Shown here: one piece after another, positions 27,667 to 37,816 of the stretch
Layout of the letters: every line of letters starts with the position of its first letter
Numbering within the stretch: the stretch's first letter is position 1
NCBI GenBank assembly: GCA_963832725.1
Contig: CAWHVG010000002.1
Coordinates: 1,364,001-1,428,000 of the forward strand
DNA: 64,000 nucleotides
Reading direction: 5' to 3'
From: JAEZBP01 sp963832725
Lineage (GTDB): Bacteria > Myxococcota_A > Polyangia > Polyangiales > Sandaracinaceae
Notes under the pieces: generated by a model
Databases searched by the model: none
What the model was told of the DNA's origin: nothing
Seen by the model: the letters and a program-made list of their open reading frames with translations, nothing else
Translations under genes and position numbers: made by a program

Positions 27667-29800
27667 GCGAGGACGGCGGTGACAGCGTCCGCGACGAATT
27701 CATCGCGGAGGCCCAGGAGATCATCGAGGTCCTCTCCCGCGACCTCTTGGTGCTCGACGACGGGCAGAAGAAGGGCACCGCGGATCCGGACCTGGTCAAT
27801 TTCCGTCTTCCGCGGGGTGCACACCCTCAAGGGCATCGCGGGGATGTTCGGGTTCTCCGACCTCGGCGAGGTGGCGCACGTCCTCGAGGACCTGCTCGAC
27901 CAGCTCCGGCTCGGGCGGGTGGATCTCGACCAGCAGGCGCTCGATGTGCTCTTCGAAGGGGTCGAGGTCCTCCAGCGCCTCCTCAGCGCCGGCCCGGACG
28001 CGCCCGAGGCCGACCTGGCGGGCGTGAAGTCCGCCGTGCAGCGCCTGCTCCAGCCCGCGAGCGACGCGCAGCCGGAGCTGGGCGCGTACGATCTCGACAC
28101 CGGCGTCCTCTCGGTTCTCACCGAGTACGAGGAGCACCGGCTGCGCACCAACATCGAGCAGGGCGTGCCGCTCTACCGGCTGCGCGTGCGCTTCTCGCTC
28201 ACCTCGATCGACAGCGATCTCGAGGAGCTCAAGGCCCGGGCCAAGCCCATCGCCGAGATCATCACCTACCTGCCCAGCATGGAGGGTGGGGACGACGACG
28301 CCATCGATCTCGAGGTGCTCCTCGCCAGCCGCGTGCCGATGGAGGAGCTGCGCGAGGCGCTGAGCGGTGAGCACGACGCCGAGCTCGAGGCCGTCGCCCG
28401 CGCGGGGGGCGCCCAGAACGAGGGCTCGGGCCGCACGGTGCACCCGGTCACCGAGGGCGACGACCTGCCCATCCCGCCGCCGGCCAAGGTCCCGGGCGCG
28501 CCGTCGCCGGCCCCGAGCGTGGCGCCGCCCGCGCCTTCGCGCGATGTCGGGGCCGACTCCCTCTCGGTCCGCTCGGTCGCCAAGACCGTGCGCGTCGACA
28601 TCGGCAAGCTCGACCACCTCATGAACGTGGTGGGCGAGCTCGCGATCGTGCGCAGCGCCGTCAGCAAGGTGCTCGAGCGCATCCGAGGCAACCCCGAGTA
28701 CCGGCAGATGGCGGCGGAGCTGCACCGCATCCACCGCCAGTTCGAGCGTCACCTCGACGACCTCCAGGACGGCATCCTCGACGTGCGCATGGTGCCGCTC
28801 GGGCAGACCTTCGACCGGCTCGCGCGGGCCGTGCGTCAGGTCGCTCGCGAGCACGGCAAGGACGTCCGCCTCCTCGTCAGCGGCGCCGACACCGAGGTCG
28901 ACAAGCTGATCGTCGAGGAGCTCGCCGATCCGCTCCTGCACATCATCCGCAACGCGATCGACCACGGGATCGAGCGGGCCGACGAGCGCCAGGCGACCGG
29001 CAAGCCGGCGACCGGCACGCTCGCGCTCAACGCCTACCAGAAGGGCAACCACGTCGTCATCGAGATCGAGGACGACGGCGCGGGCATGGACGAGGACCGC
29101 ATCCTCGCCGCCGCGGTGTCGCGGGGCTCGCTCAGCGCGGAGGTGGGCGCGGAGATGGCCCGCTCGGAGAAGCTCGGGCTGATCTTCCTCCCCGGCGTGA
29201 GCACGGCGGAGGGCGTGTCGGATCTCTCGGGCCGCGGCGTGGGCATGGACGTCGTCAAGACGCACATCTCGCGTCTCGGCGGGGTCATCGACGTCCAGAG
29301 TCAGCTCCAGATCGGCACCAAGTTCACCATCACGCTGCCGATCACGCTGGCGATCATCAGCGCGCTGGTGGTCCGCGTGGCGGGCCGTACCTACTGCGTG
29401 CCGCTCACGGTCGTGCAGGAGGCGCTCCTCCTCGACGGGGCGGCCGTGCGCAAGGTCGAGGGTTACGAGGTCATCACCCTGCGCGGCGGGACGCTCCCCA
29501 TCGTGCGCCTCGACCGTCTCTTCGGGCTGAAGCCGCCCGAGGGCGATCAGGGCACCAAGGAGTACGTCGTGGTCACCTCCCTCGGCCAGCGCCGGCTCGG
29601 GCTCGTCGTGACGGGCCTCGAGGGACAGCAGGACATCATCATCAAGCCTCTAGGCAAGAGCATCGCCGACGTCCGCGGCTTCTCCGGCGCGACCGATTCT
29701 CGGCGATCAGCGGGTCGTGCTGGTGGTGGACGCACCGGCCATTCTCGAAGAGGTCCTCTCCAGCGGCGCCGAGGTGCGCGCGCTCGGAGCGCCGTCATGA
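27663..29800 (+). CDS. cheA: Chemotaxis histidine kinase CheA, two frameshifts
   Basis: Corrected length is about 711 residues. The Hpt domain carries the phosphorylated His near residue 53 (GVHTLKG). Then follow a Pro-rich linker, the dimerisation domain (IGKLDHLMNVVGELAI), the ATPase domain (IIRNAIDHGIE, EDDGAGMD, GRGVGMDVVK) and a C-terminal CheW-like domain (TYCVPLTVVQEAL). A separate P2 CheY-binding domain is not obvious. Extra bases at 27800-27802 (TTT for TT) and 29697-29698 (GATTC for GATC) break the frame; removing them restores a continuous family-typical protein. The first lesion lies just before the active His. The end overlaps the first cheW (ATGA). Confidence 0.92.
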
Positions 29801-30315
29801 GCGGTCCCATCGCCCGCCGCGACACGCTGGTGCCCTCCGCACCGCCCAAGCAGAGCAAGAAGCGGAGCGGCGAGGACAACCGCGAGTTCCTCGCCTTCGG
29901 GCTCCAGGGCGAGCGCTTCGCGCTGCCGCTCGGCGCGGTGCGGGAGATCCTCAAGTTCCTGCCCATCACCGAGGTCCCGCGCGCCCGTTCCCACGTCCTC
30001 GGCATCCTCTCCGTGCGCGGTCGCATCACGACGGTCATCGATCTGCGCCGGCGCCTCCGGATGCCCGGCGCGGCGCCGACCAAGGCCAGCCGGATCCTCC
30101 TGGTGGAGGGCGCCGAAGAGGTCGTGGGCCTCCTCGTGGACGAGGTCTTCCAGGTGTACCGGCTGCACGACGAGGAGATCGAGCTGGCCGCCGTCGTCGC
30201 CGGCGACCTCTCCGAGTACGTGCTGGGCATCGGGCGGCCCGGAGGCGCGCTGGGGGAGCGCGAGGACGACGACATCCTCATCCTGCTCGACCCCGAGCCC
30301 CTGCTGAGGAGGTGA
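29797..30315 (+). CDS. cheW: CheW-like coupling protein 1
   Basis: A 172-residue CheW domain protein with an N-terminal extension of about 30 residues rich in Ser, Lys and Pro. The domain shows FLAFGLQGERFALPLGAVREI, ILSVRGRITTVIDLRRRL and VVGLLVDEVFQVYRL. CheW links CheA to receptors. It overlaps cheA (ATGA) and is overlapped by the next cheW. Two CheW proteins in a row suggest a signalling array with distinct adaptor surfaces or two receptor classes. Confidence 0.9.
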   Translation: MSGPIARRDTLVPSAPPKQSKKRSGEDNREFLAFGLQGERFALPLGAVREILKFLPITEVPRARSHVLGILSVRGRITTVIDLRRRLRMPGAAPTKASRILLVEGAEEVVGLLVDEVFQVYRLHDEEIELAAVVAGDLSEYVLGIGRPGGALGEREDDDILILLDPEPLLRR

Positions 30316-30816
30316 GCGTGGCGAGTCTCGCGCGCCGTAGAGGAGATCGGAGCAAGAACCTGGTCGGGTTCACGATCGCCGATGTCCATTACGCGATCGA
30401 CATCTTGCGGGTTCGCGAGAATCATCAACCCCCTTCCGATCGTGCCGCTGCCGCACGCGCCGGCGGCGGTGCTCGGCGTGGCGGACCACCGCGGGCAGGT
30501 CGTGCCGGTGCTCGAGGTTCGGCGGCGTTTCGGGCTGCCGCCCGCCGACTCGAACCGCCGGACCAAGTGGATCGTGGTCGAGCTGGGCGACCGGCAGGTC
30601 GGGATGGTGGTCGACGGGGTGACCGACGTCTTCGGCACCACCGACCAGCGCAGCGTGCCCGAGATCGGCGTGGGGGATGCGGCTCGCGGGATCGCGGCCG
30701 TGTACGCGCACGACGGCCACTTGGTGTTCGTGCTCGACGTGGACCGCATCGCCGCCGTGGCGGAGGTGCTCGACATGAACACGCTGCAGGCGCTCGTGGA
30801 CGGAGAGCGGACGTGA
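30312..30816 (+). CDS. cheW: CheW-like coupling protein 2, frameshifted
   Basis: Corrected length is about 167 residues. It shows the CheW pattern: LVGFTIADVHYAIDILRVREI, VLGVADHRGQVVPVLEVRRRF, and VGMVVDGVTDVF. One extra A at 30420-30421 turns GAGATC into GAGAATC and breaks the frame; without it INPLPIVPLPHAP reads through. The GTG start overlaps the first cheW and its TGA overlaps the HEAT-repeat gene, so tight coupling is kept on both sides. Confidence 0.85.
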
Positions 30817-32850
30817 CCGACCTCGGCAAGGCGCTCTCGAGCGAGGATCCGGAGCTGCGCCGGCGCGCCGTGGCGGCGCTGGCGGAGGGCGCGGGGGAGG
30901 ACGGCGGCCCGCACCTGATCGCGGCGCTGGGCGACGTGGACTGGCGGGTGCGCAAGGAGGCGGCTCGCGTGGCGGCGGAGGTCGCGGAGGGCTGGGGTCT
31001 CCTGCCGGAGCTGGTCGACGCGCTCTGCCAGGGGGAGAACGTCGGCCTGCGCAACGCGGCGCTCGAGGTGCTCGAGCGGCTCGGCCCGCGGGCGGCGAGC
31101 TCCCTCTTGGTGGCTCTCCCGCGCGTGCCGGAGCCGGCGCGGAAGTTCGTGGTCGCGGCGCTGGGCTTCGCCGGTGGAGCGGGCGTGGAGAAGCTGGCCG
31201 AGCTCTCGCGCGACCCGGAGCCGAACACCGCGCAGGCCGCGATCGAGGCGCTGGCTCGTGTGGGCGGCAGGCGGGCGGAGGAGGCCTTGCGCGCGCACCT
31301 CGATGTGCCCGAGCCGGTCCAGCGGCTGGCCGCGTTGGAGGGCCTCGAGCGCTTGGAGGCGCGTCTCACCCTCGCGGAGCTCGAGCCGCTGCTCGAGGAC
31401 CGGCTGGTCCGCCGGCTCGCGCTTCGGGTGCTGGGGTTCAGCGACAATCCGCGGGCCGCCGCGGCGCTCTTTCGCGCGATCGACGAGGCCGGTGGCGGTG
31501 CGTCGGCCGAGGCCGCGACCGCGCTGGGGCGCCTTCTGGAGCGAGGCGGAACGGCAGCGAAGGAGGTGGCGCGGCTCTCCCTCGAGCTCCCCGAGCCCAC
31601 ACGGCGCACGCTCCGCTCGCTGGCGGCGGTGGGTCGGGACCGCGCGCGCCGCGCGGCGACGTGGGTGCTCTTGGTGGCCCGCGACGCCGCGGTGCTGAGC
31701 GCCGCCGCCGAGCTCGCGTCGGACAATCGCCTGCCGCCGGTCGCGCTGACGGCGATCCGCGCGTGGGGGGTGGACGCCGTCGCGCCGCTCTTGTCGATCT
31801 CCACCGGGCTCTCGCCCCGCCCGCGCGCCGCGGCGCTGGAGATGGCCACCGAGCTCGCGGCCGCCGCGCCCGAGCTCGAATCCTTCGCTCCGTTCGTCGG
31901 TGCGCGCCGCCGTGCGCGAGGCCCTCGGGAGCAGCGAGCCGGTGATCGCCGCGGCCGCCAGCGGCGCCATGGCCTCCTGGGCCGAGCCCGACGACGCGGA
32001 CGCGCTGGTCGCGTGCGCGATGCGGTTCTCGGAGCAGGCCGCGCGCCCGGTCGGCCGTGCCCTCGAGCGTCTCGCCCTCCGCGAGCCGGAGGCGGTGGAG
32101 CGGGCGATCCGCCCCGTCCCGCTCGAGGGGCCGGTGGCGGCGGCGATCCTGCCCGCGGTGGCTGTGCTCGGCGGCGTGGCGGCGACGGATCGCCTGCAGG
32201 CGACGCTGAGCGCCGACGACGCGCGCGCCCGGCGGGCGGCGGTGATGGCCCTGCCGAGACTGGGAGGGGAGCGCGCGGTGGAGCTGGCCGGCTTCGCCCT
32301 CGCCGACGAGGACGTCGACGTGCAGGTCGCGGCGGTCTCCGTGCTCGCGCAGCTCGTCGATCCCCAGGGTGCTGCGCTCGGCGCCGACACCTTGCGGCTG
32401 GCTCTGCGATCCAGTTTCGAGCCCGTCGTCGCGGCTGCCGCCCGCGCGCTCGGTGTGGTGACCGACCGCGGATCGATGGACGCGCTGCGCGAGCTGGTCT
32501 CCGAGGGGCGACCGGGCGTGGCCGTGGCCGCGATGGAGAGCCTGCGCGCGATGCAGGATCCCGCGCTCGACGATCTCCTCGTGGAGTCGCTCGGGCAGAG
32601 CGACGAGGAGCTGGTGAAGGAGGCGCTCCGGGCCATCGCGCAGTCGCAGAGCCCCCGTCGCGCTGCGCGCCTGGCGCTCGCCCTCGAGCATCCCGCTTGG
32701 GACGTGCGCCAGCTCGCCGTCCGCCTGCTCGTCGAGATCGGCGGAGAGGCCTCGCGCGAGGCGTTGAAGAAGCGGCTCGCCCGCGAAGACGACGCTGGCG
32801 TGCGCGCCGAGATCGAGGCGGCCCTCGAGCAGAGCGGGGGCGCGGACTAG
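30813..32850 (+). CDS. HEAT-repeat protein of the chemosensory operon, frameshifted
   Basis: Corrected length is about 678 residues made of about fifteen to twenty helical HEAT/PBS-lyase-like repeats (for example ELRRRAVAALAEGAG, VDWRVRKEAARVAAEVA, VQRLAALEGLERLEA, DVRQLAVRLLVEIGG). No enzyme motif is visible. The frame is lost at 31899-31900, where one extra G fits the data. It overlaps cheW2 and cheR and so is part of the operon. In Myxococcus xanthus the Che7 system controls a HEAT-repeat protein (Cpc7), so this protein may be the output or scaffold of the pathway; direct orthology is not shown. Confidence 0.8.
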
Positions 32851-33740
32851 TGTCGATCCTCTTCGACAGCGGCCCGCAGCTCCAGCCGGACGAGTTCCGG
32901 CTCATGCGGGAGCTCATCAACCGCTTCTGCGGCATGAGCTTCTCGGACGACGCGCAGTTCGTCTTCGAGCGGCGCTTGCGCGATCGGCTCCGCGAGCTCG
33001 GCCTGTCGGACTTCACGCAGTACTACCACCACCTCCGCTACCACCCGAACGCCAAGGCCGAGATCGAAGCGGCCGTCGACGCGCTGGTCACCAACGAGAC
33101 CTACTTCTTCCGCGAGGAGTACCAGCTCCGGGCCTTCCTCCACGAGATCCTCCCCGAGCTGAAGGAGCGCCTGGAGGCCGAGGGCAAGCGCAGCCTCACC
33201 ATCTGGAGCGCCGGCTGCTCGACGGGCGAAGAGGTCTACACGCTGGCGATCCTGGTCGACCACAGCGGGCTCTTCGAGGGCTGGGACGTTCGGATCTTCG
33301 GCAACGACATCTCGCGCCGGGTGCTGGCCACGGCGCGCCGCGCGACCTACGGCGCGTCGAGCTTCCGCGCCACGCCGCCCCAGTACGAGCGCTACTTCGA
33401 GCCGGTCGGCTCCGGCCGGCAGGTGGTGCCGCACATCCGCGCCATGTGTCACTTCGGCCATCTCAACCTGCTCGACCGCGATCGCAGCGCGCTGATCGGG
33501 AGGGCGGACGTCGTCTTCTGCCGAAACGTGCTCATCTACTTCGACGAGCGGGCCCGCCGCGCGGTGATCGACACCTTCTACGAGCGGCTCTACCCGGGCG
33601 GGTATCTGCTGCTCGGCCACAGCGAGTCGCTGCTGAACTCGACCACCGCGTTCGAGCTGGTCCACCTCAGCAGCGACATGGTCTATCGGCGCCCGCGCTT
33701 TCGCGGGCTCGCGCTCGACGGCACGGAGGAACCGCAGTGA
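32850..33740 (+). CDS. cheR: Chemotaxis protein methyltransferase CheR
   Basis: A 296-residue CheR. The N-terminal helical domain reads EFRLMRELINRFCGMSFSDD. NETYFFREEYQL and WSAGCSTGEEVYTLA form the S-adenosylmethionine site, and FCRNVLIYFDE is the conserved later motif. It methylates receptor glutamates. No TPR extension is present. The GTG start shares its G with the stop of the HEAT-repeat gene, and the stop overlaps the cheB start. Confidence 0.95.
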   Translation: MSILFDSGPQLQPDEFRLMRELINRFCGMSFSDDAQFVFERRLRDRLRELGLSDFTQYYHHLRYHPNAKAEIEAAVDALVTNETYFFREEYQLRAFLHEILPELKERLEAEGKRSLTIWSAGCSTGEEVYTLAILVDHSGLFEGWDVRIFGNDISRRVLATARRATYGASSFRATPPQYERYFEPVGSGRQVVPHIRAMCHFGHLNLLDRDRSALIGRADVVFCRNVLIYFDERARRAVIDTFYERLYPGGYLLLGHSESLLNSTTAFELVHLSSDMVYRRPRFRGLALDGTEEPQ

Positions 33741-34801
33741 GGCCACTCAGGGTGCTGGTCGTCGACGACTCGGCGTTCAACCGCAAGATGATCGGCGAGA
33801 TCCTCGAGTCGATCGACGGAGTCACGGTGGTCGGCAAGGCGGCCGACGGTGAGGAGGCGCTCCGTCTCCTCGGCACGCTCGACCCCGATCTCATCACGCT
33901 CGACCTCGAGATGCCGCGGATGGACGGCTTCAGCTTCCTGCGCTTCGTGATGGCGCGCCGGGCGACGCCGGTCATCGTGGTCTCGAGCCACTCGGCCAAG
34001 CAGAACGTCTTCCGCGCCCTGGAGCTCGGCGCGCTCGACTTCGTGGCCAAGCCGAGCTCGTCGCCCGGCGAGAAGCTGGCGGTGATCCGCGAGGAGCTGA
34101 TCGCGAAGGTGATGATGGTGCGGCAGCTCGCGCCGATGAGCCTCGAGAAGCAGCACCGGGTCACCGCGTCGTCGGTCTTCCGCGCCGTGCGCCGCAACGA
34201 CGAGCGGCCGCTGCCGAACGAAGACACGCCGCGCAAGGTCTTGCTCCTGGCCTCGTCGACGGGGGGGCCCTCGGCGCTGGTCGAGCTCTTCGCGTGGCTC
34301 GGCTCGGACGTTCCGGCGTCGATCATCGTCGTGCAGCACATGCCGACGCGCTTCACGCGGACGTTCGCGGAGCGGCTCAATCGGCTCGGCGGCGTGCGCG
34401 TCACCGAGGCCGTCGACGGCGATCGCCTGCGGGCCGGTCGCGCGCTGGTCTGTCCGGGCGGTCGGTGTGTGGAGCTGCAGCACGTGGCGGACGGGGTCGC
34501 GGTGCGGGTCCTCCCTCCCGAGCCCGGCGATCGCTATGTGCCCTCGGCCGACCGGGCGCTGATCTCGGCTGCCAAGGAGCTCCGGGAGCGCGCGGTGGCG
34601 GTCGTGATGACCGGCATGGGCGACGACGGCGCGAAGGGCGTCTCGGCAATCAAGGCCGCCGGCGGCAGCGTCTACGTGCAGTCGCCGGAGAGCGCGCTGA
34701 TCGACGGCATGCCCCGCGCGGCGATGCGCTCCGGCGTCGTGGACCACGTCCTGCCGCTCAAGCTCTTGAGCGAGGAGCTCGGCCGCGTGCTCGCGCAGTG
34801 A
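33737..34801 (+). CDS. cheB: Protein-glutamate methylesterase CheB
   Basis: A 354-residue CheB with a receiver domain (Asp10-Asp11, phospho-Asp56 in TLDLEMP) and a methylesterase domain. Catalytic residues are Ser174 (SSTGGPS), His201 (VVQHMP) and Asp297 (MTGMGDDG). It removes receptor methyl groups and counters CheR. The GTG start overlaps cheR by four bases. A receptor to be modified is not encoded in this operon. Confidence 0.95.
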   Translation: MRPLRVLVVDDSAFNRKMIGEILESIDGVTVVGKAADGEEALRLLGTLDPDLITLDLEMPRMDGFSFLRFVMARRATPVIVVSSHSAKQNVFRALELGALDFVAKPSSSPGEKLAVIREELIAKVMMVRQLAPMSLEKQHRVTASSVFRAVRRNDERPLPNEDTPRKVLLLASSTGGPSALVELFAWLGSDVPASIIVVQHMPTRFTRTFAERLNRLGGVRVTEAVDGDRLRAGRALVCPGGRCVELQHVADGVAVRVLPPEPGDRYVPSADRALISAAKELRERAVAVVMTGMGDDGAKGVSAIKAAGGSVYVQSPESALIDGMPRAAMRSGVVDHVLPLKLLSEELGRVLAQ

Positions 34802-34843
34802 GGCAGAGCGCCAGAAATGCCTCACCAGACGGGGGCAGCGGTG

Positions 34844-34849
34844 TATGAT
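34844..34849 (+). promoter_or_regulatory. Possible -10 element before the GAF gene
   Basis: TATGAT stands out in a GC-rich 78-bp spacer after cheB, 31 bases before the GAF protein ATG. No clear -35 box is seen 17 bases upstream. It may give the GAF-CheY pair its own promoter inside the cluster. Confidence 0.25.
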
Positions 34850-34879
34850 GCGTGGCGCGTCGAGCGGAAGACCTAGCGG

Positions 34880-35743
34880 ATGGCCAACGAGGACTCGGAC
34901 GAGAGAGACGAACGGACGAGCGATCGTCCTGCGGACCTGGGAAAGGAGCGCGAGCTCTTCGTACGCCAGTTCCTGCGCAAGGGGGTCGAGCTGACCGAAG
35001 GGCTCCTCGAGGAGAACAAGTCCTTGCACGCCCAGTTGGCCAAGTCGCAGCGCGAGATCGCGCGGCTGCGGGCCCAGGTCGCGAGCGACGACGCGATCCG
35101 CGATCTGATCCGCAAGATCGACAGCCTGGAGACCGAGCGCAACAAGCTGCTCGAGCGCTCCACGGAGCTCGAGGAGTCCACGCGCCGGACCGAGCACCGC
35201 AACGTCGAGGTCGAGCAGGAGCTGCACGACCTGGCCAACCTCTACATCGCCTCCAGCCACCTCCACTCCACGCTCTCGGTGCGCGGCGTCACGCGCCACC
35301 TGATGGAGCTGCTCCAGCAGCTCATCGGCGCCGAGAAGTCGGCCATCTACCTGCTCGACACGGCGGGCGACGTGGCCCGACCGCTGGCCACCGACGGCTT
35401 CGGCGACGAACCGCTGCCGGCGGTCAAGCCCGGCGAGGGTCCCATCGGCGAGGTGCTGATGACCGGCGTGGCCCGCGTACACGACCGCGTGGGCGAGGGC
35501 GGCGACCTCGGGAGCCCCGTCGCCGTCATTCCGCTCATGGTCCGCGACAAGGCCGTGGGCGCCATCGCGATCGTCTCGCTCTTCCGCCAGAAAGAGGTGT
35601 GGGCGGCGGTCGACCGCGAGCTCTTCAACCTGCTGGGGTCGCACGCCGCGACCGCTCTGATCGCCGCCAACCTCTACGCCGACGCGGAGGGACCGCTGAA
35701 GGCGCTCGAGGGCGTGGGCAATCGCGGTACCCAATCCTCCTGA
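34880..35743 (+). CDS. Coiled-coil GAF-domain protein
   Basis: A 287-residue soluble protein. Residues about 30-118 form a long coiled coil (LLEENKSLHAQLAKSQREIARLRAQV, TERNKLLERSTELEE). Residues about 125-275 form a GAF domain (LIGAEKSAIYLLDTAG, PLMVRDKAVGAIAIV). It has no output domain, so it may sense a small molecule and act through the coiled coil on the Che complex. It follows cheB by 78 bp and precedes a CheY-like gene, and could replace a classical receptor in this cluster; that is inference. Confidence 0.75.
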   Translation: MANEDSDERDERTSDRPADLGKERELFVRQFLRKGVELTEGLLEENKSLHAQLAKSQREIARLRAQVASDDAIRDLIRKIDSLETERNKLLERSTELEESTRRTEHRNVEVEQELHDLANLYIASSHLHSTLSVRGVTRHLMELLQQLIGAEKSAIYLLDTAGDVARPLATDGFGDEPLPAVKPGEGPIGEVLMTGVARVHDRVGEGGDLGSPVAVIPLMVRDKAVGAIAIVSLFRQKEVWAAVDRELFNLLGSHAATALIAANLYADAEGPLKALEGVGNRGTQSS

Positions 35744-35796
35744 GCCCAACCTTCCCGAGTCACCCCTTCCTTTCAGTGGGAGCGAGCGAGAGCACC

Positions 35797-36175
35797 ATGG
35801 CCGACTTTTCCTGTCTCGTCGTCGAGGACTCTCCGATGATGCGGCAGCTCTTGGTCTTCGCGCTGGCCCGCATCAAGCGGATCTCGGTGACGGAGGCGGA
35901 AGATGGTGTCGACGCGCTTCGGAAGCTGGCGGGCGCGCGCTTCGAATCTGATCGTCACCGACATCAACATGCCCATCATGGATGGGCTGAAGCTGGTGAA
36001 GCGCATTCGATCGGATGAGACGCACAAGGAAGTGCCGATCATCATCATCACGACCGAGGGCTCGACCGAGGACCGGCAGCGCGCGATGGCGCTCGGCGCG
36101 AACGCCTACATCACCAAGCCGATCCAGGCGCCGCAGGTGATCCAGAAGGTCAAGGAGCTGCTCGCGCTGGAATGA
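35797..36175 (+). CDS. CheY-like response regulator 2, frameshifted
   Basis: Corrected length is about 125 residues. It has Glu-Asp near residues 9-10 (VVEDSPMMRQ), the phospho-acceptor in VTDINMP, Thr in IITTEGS, and Lys in TKPIQ. One extra A at 35945-35946 turns TTCGATC into TTCGAATC and breaks the frame right before the phospho-acceptor strand. It ends the chemosensory cluster. Two CheY proteins with one CheA suggest one output and one phosphate sink, or two outputs. Confidence 0.88.
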
Positions 36176-36212
36176 CGTTGCGGTGGCCGGCGGGACGCAT
36201 CAAGTCCGTCGC

Positions 36213-37193
36213 ATGCGCCTCCCCTGGATCGTCGCCCTCCTCGTCCTGTCGGCACCCGCGCTCGCCGCGGCGCAGGGCCATCCGCAGGGCGCTCCCGCCC
36301 ATCACGGCGAGGCGCATCGTGGCGAGGCCCATCGTGGCGAGGCCCATCGTGACGAAGCCCATCGTGACGAGGCCGGGCAAAGCGCCGCCGGACACGCCGG
36401 TGCGAGCTCGCCCGGCCAGCGCGAGGTGGAGCTGATCGAGGCCGGCGAGGGGCCGCTGCGCCCCCTCCGCCATCACTTCACAGCCGGACAGAGCGCCCGC
36501 TTCCGCGCCCACATCCGACAGGGGGTGACGGTCTCGTCCAGCGCCGGGGAGCAGAGCGTCCCGATGCCGCCGATGGTGATCGAGGTCGAGGTGGGCCCGA
36601 CCGAGGTCACCCACGGCCACCTGCGCTACCCCTTCCGCTTCACCGGCGCGACCCTGGAGGAGGGCGGCAGCGACGAGGTGCGCGAGCGGCTCGAGCACGA
36701 CATCGGCGGGCTGGTCGGGACCCACGGGCGGGTGGAGATCGACGATCGCGGTGCGGTGGTCGACTTCCAGTTCGAGCTCCCCGCGGGCGCCTCGCAGCAG
36801 ATCCAGCAGCAGGCGTCGGCGCTGCGGACGATGATCGGCCAGCTCTTGCCGCGCCTTCCGCGGGAGCCGGTGGGCGTTGGCGCGCGCTGGCGGATCCGGG
36901 ACACGGCGCAGCTGCCGCAGATGTCGATCGAGGTGGCCAGCGTCTACGAGCTGCGCCGTTGGGAGGGCGACCGCATCAATCTCGCGTTGACCATCTCGCG
37001 CGGCGAGGGCGGCGCGCAGCTGCCGGAAGGGGTCGAGGTCGACATCACCGGGAACGGCCGCACGCTGATGCGCCTCGGCTCGCTCGCGGTGCGGCAGCGG
37101 GCCGAGAGCCGCTTGGAGCTCGACGGCCCGACGGCGCAGGGGCGCGCACACGTCGTCATGACCTCGAGCCAGCAGCTCACGCCGGCGCATTGA
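36213..37193 (+). CDS. Secreted hypothetical protein with GEAHR repeats
   Basis: A 326-residue exported protein. The signal peptide MRLPWIVALLVLSAPALAAAQ is followed by a His-rich run of GEAHR/DEAHR units encoded by a 15-bp tandem repeat at about 36305-36380. The remaining 260 residues form a beta-rich domain with no recognised name; segments such as VGVGARWRIRDTAQLPQMSIEVASVYEL and SQQLTPAH resemble DUF6263-like secreted proteins. It lies 3 bp before trpF, so it may be cotranscribed with it. The His repeats could bind metal ions. ATG 36213 is chosen because it starts the signal peptide. Confidence 0.65.
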   Translation: MRLPWIVALLVLSAPALAAAQGHPQGAPAHHGEAHRGEAHRGEAHRDEAHRDEAGQSAAGHAGASSPGQREVELIEAGEGPLRPLRHHFTAGQSARFRAHIRQGVTVSSSAGEQSVPMPPMVIEVEVGPTEVTHGHLRYPFRFTGATLEEGGSDEVRERLEHDIGGLVGTHGRVEIDDRGAVVDFQFELPAGASQQIQQQASALRTMIGQLLPRLPREPVGVGARWRIRDTAQLPQMSIEVASVYELRRWEGDRINLALTISRGEGGAQLPEGVEVDITGNGRTLMRLGSLAVRQRAESRLELDGPTAQGRAHVVMTSSQQLTPAH

Positions 37194-37195
37194 GC

Positions 37196-37816
37196 GTGGG
37201 AGCGCGGGTCAAGATCTGCGGGGTGACCCGCGTGGACGACGCGCTCCTCTGCGTCGAGGCGGGCGCCGACGCCATCGGCCTGAACTTCTGGCCAAAGAGC
37301 AAGCGGCGCTGCGCGATGGACGAGGCGGCGCGCATCGTCTCTGCCGTGGGCGAGCGCGTGCGGGTGGTCGGTGTGTTCGTGGACGCGAGCGTCGAGGAGA
37401 TCTCGCTCGTCCGGCAGCGAACCGGTGTTCGCTGGGCCCAGCTGCATGGTGACGAGCCGCCGGCGGTCCTCGACATGCTCTTGCCGGAGGCGCTCAAGGC
37501 GGTGCGCCCGCGCGAGTCGGCCGACGTGCGCTCGGCGCTGGCGTACGGTGGTTCGGAGCTCTTGGTGGACGCGGCGGTGGCAGGTGTGCCGGGCGGCTCG
37601 GGGCAGCGCTGCGATTGGACGTTGGCGGCCTCGCTGGCACGCTCGCGCCGGGTCTGGTTGGCGGGTGGGCTCAGGCCGGACGATGTCGCGTCGGCGATCT
37701 CGGCGGTGCGTCCCTTCGGGGTCGACGTGGCGAGCGGGGTCGAGCGCGCGCCGGGCGTCAAAGATGCCGCGAAGGTGCGGGCGTTCGTGGCGGCGGCCCG
37801 GGGCTTCGTCGGCTGA
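37196..37816 (+). CDS. trpF: Phosphoribosylanthranilate isomerase TrpF
   Basis: A 206-residue TIM-barrel enzyme. VKICGVTR has the catalytic Cys near residue 8, and GLNFWPKSKR and VGVFVDA follow. The phosphate-binding ends LAGGLRPDDV and GVDVASGVERAPGVKD are intact. It isomerises phosphoribosylanthranilate in tryptophan synthesis. The GTG start is 3 bp after the preceding stop and has no clear Shine-Dalgarno. The last codons (GFVG) and stop are the seed of the tandem arrays that follow, and trpB lies 1.9 kb downstream instead of adjacent. Confidence 0.93.
   Translation: MGARVKICGVTRVDDALLCVEAGADAIGLNFWPKSKRRCAMDEAARIVSAVGERVRVVGVFVDASVEEISLVRQRTGVRWAQLHGDEPPAVLDMLLPEALKAVRPRESADVRSALAYGGSELLVDAAVAGVPGGSGQRCDWTLAASLARSRRVWLAGGLRPDDVASAISAVRPFGVDVASGVERAPGVKDAAKVRAFVAAARGFVG

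Noticed and set aside
27663..29800. Programmed frameshifting in cheA
   Set aside because: No slippery heptamer or pseudoknot is seen, two separate shifts would be needed, and similar lesions occur in unrelated genes.
30870..32691. Arg-rich frames in the HEAT gene region
   Set aside because: These are shadows of the helical-repeat gene and appear long only because of GC-rich third positions.
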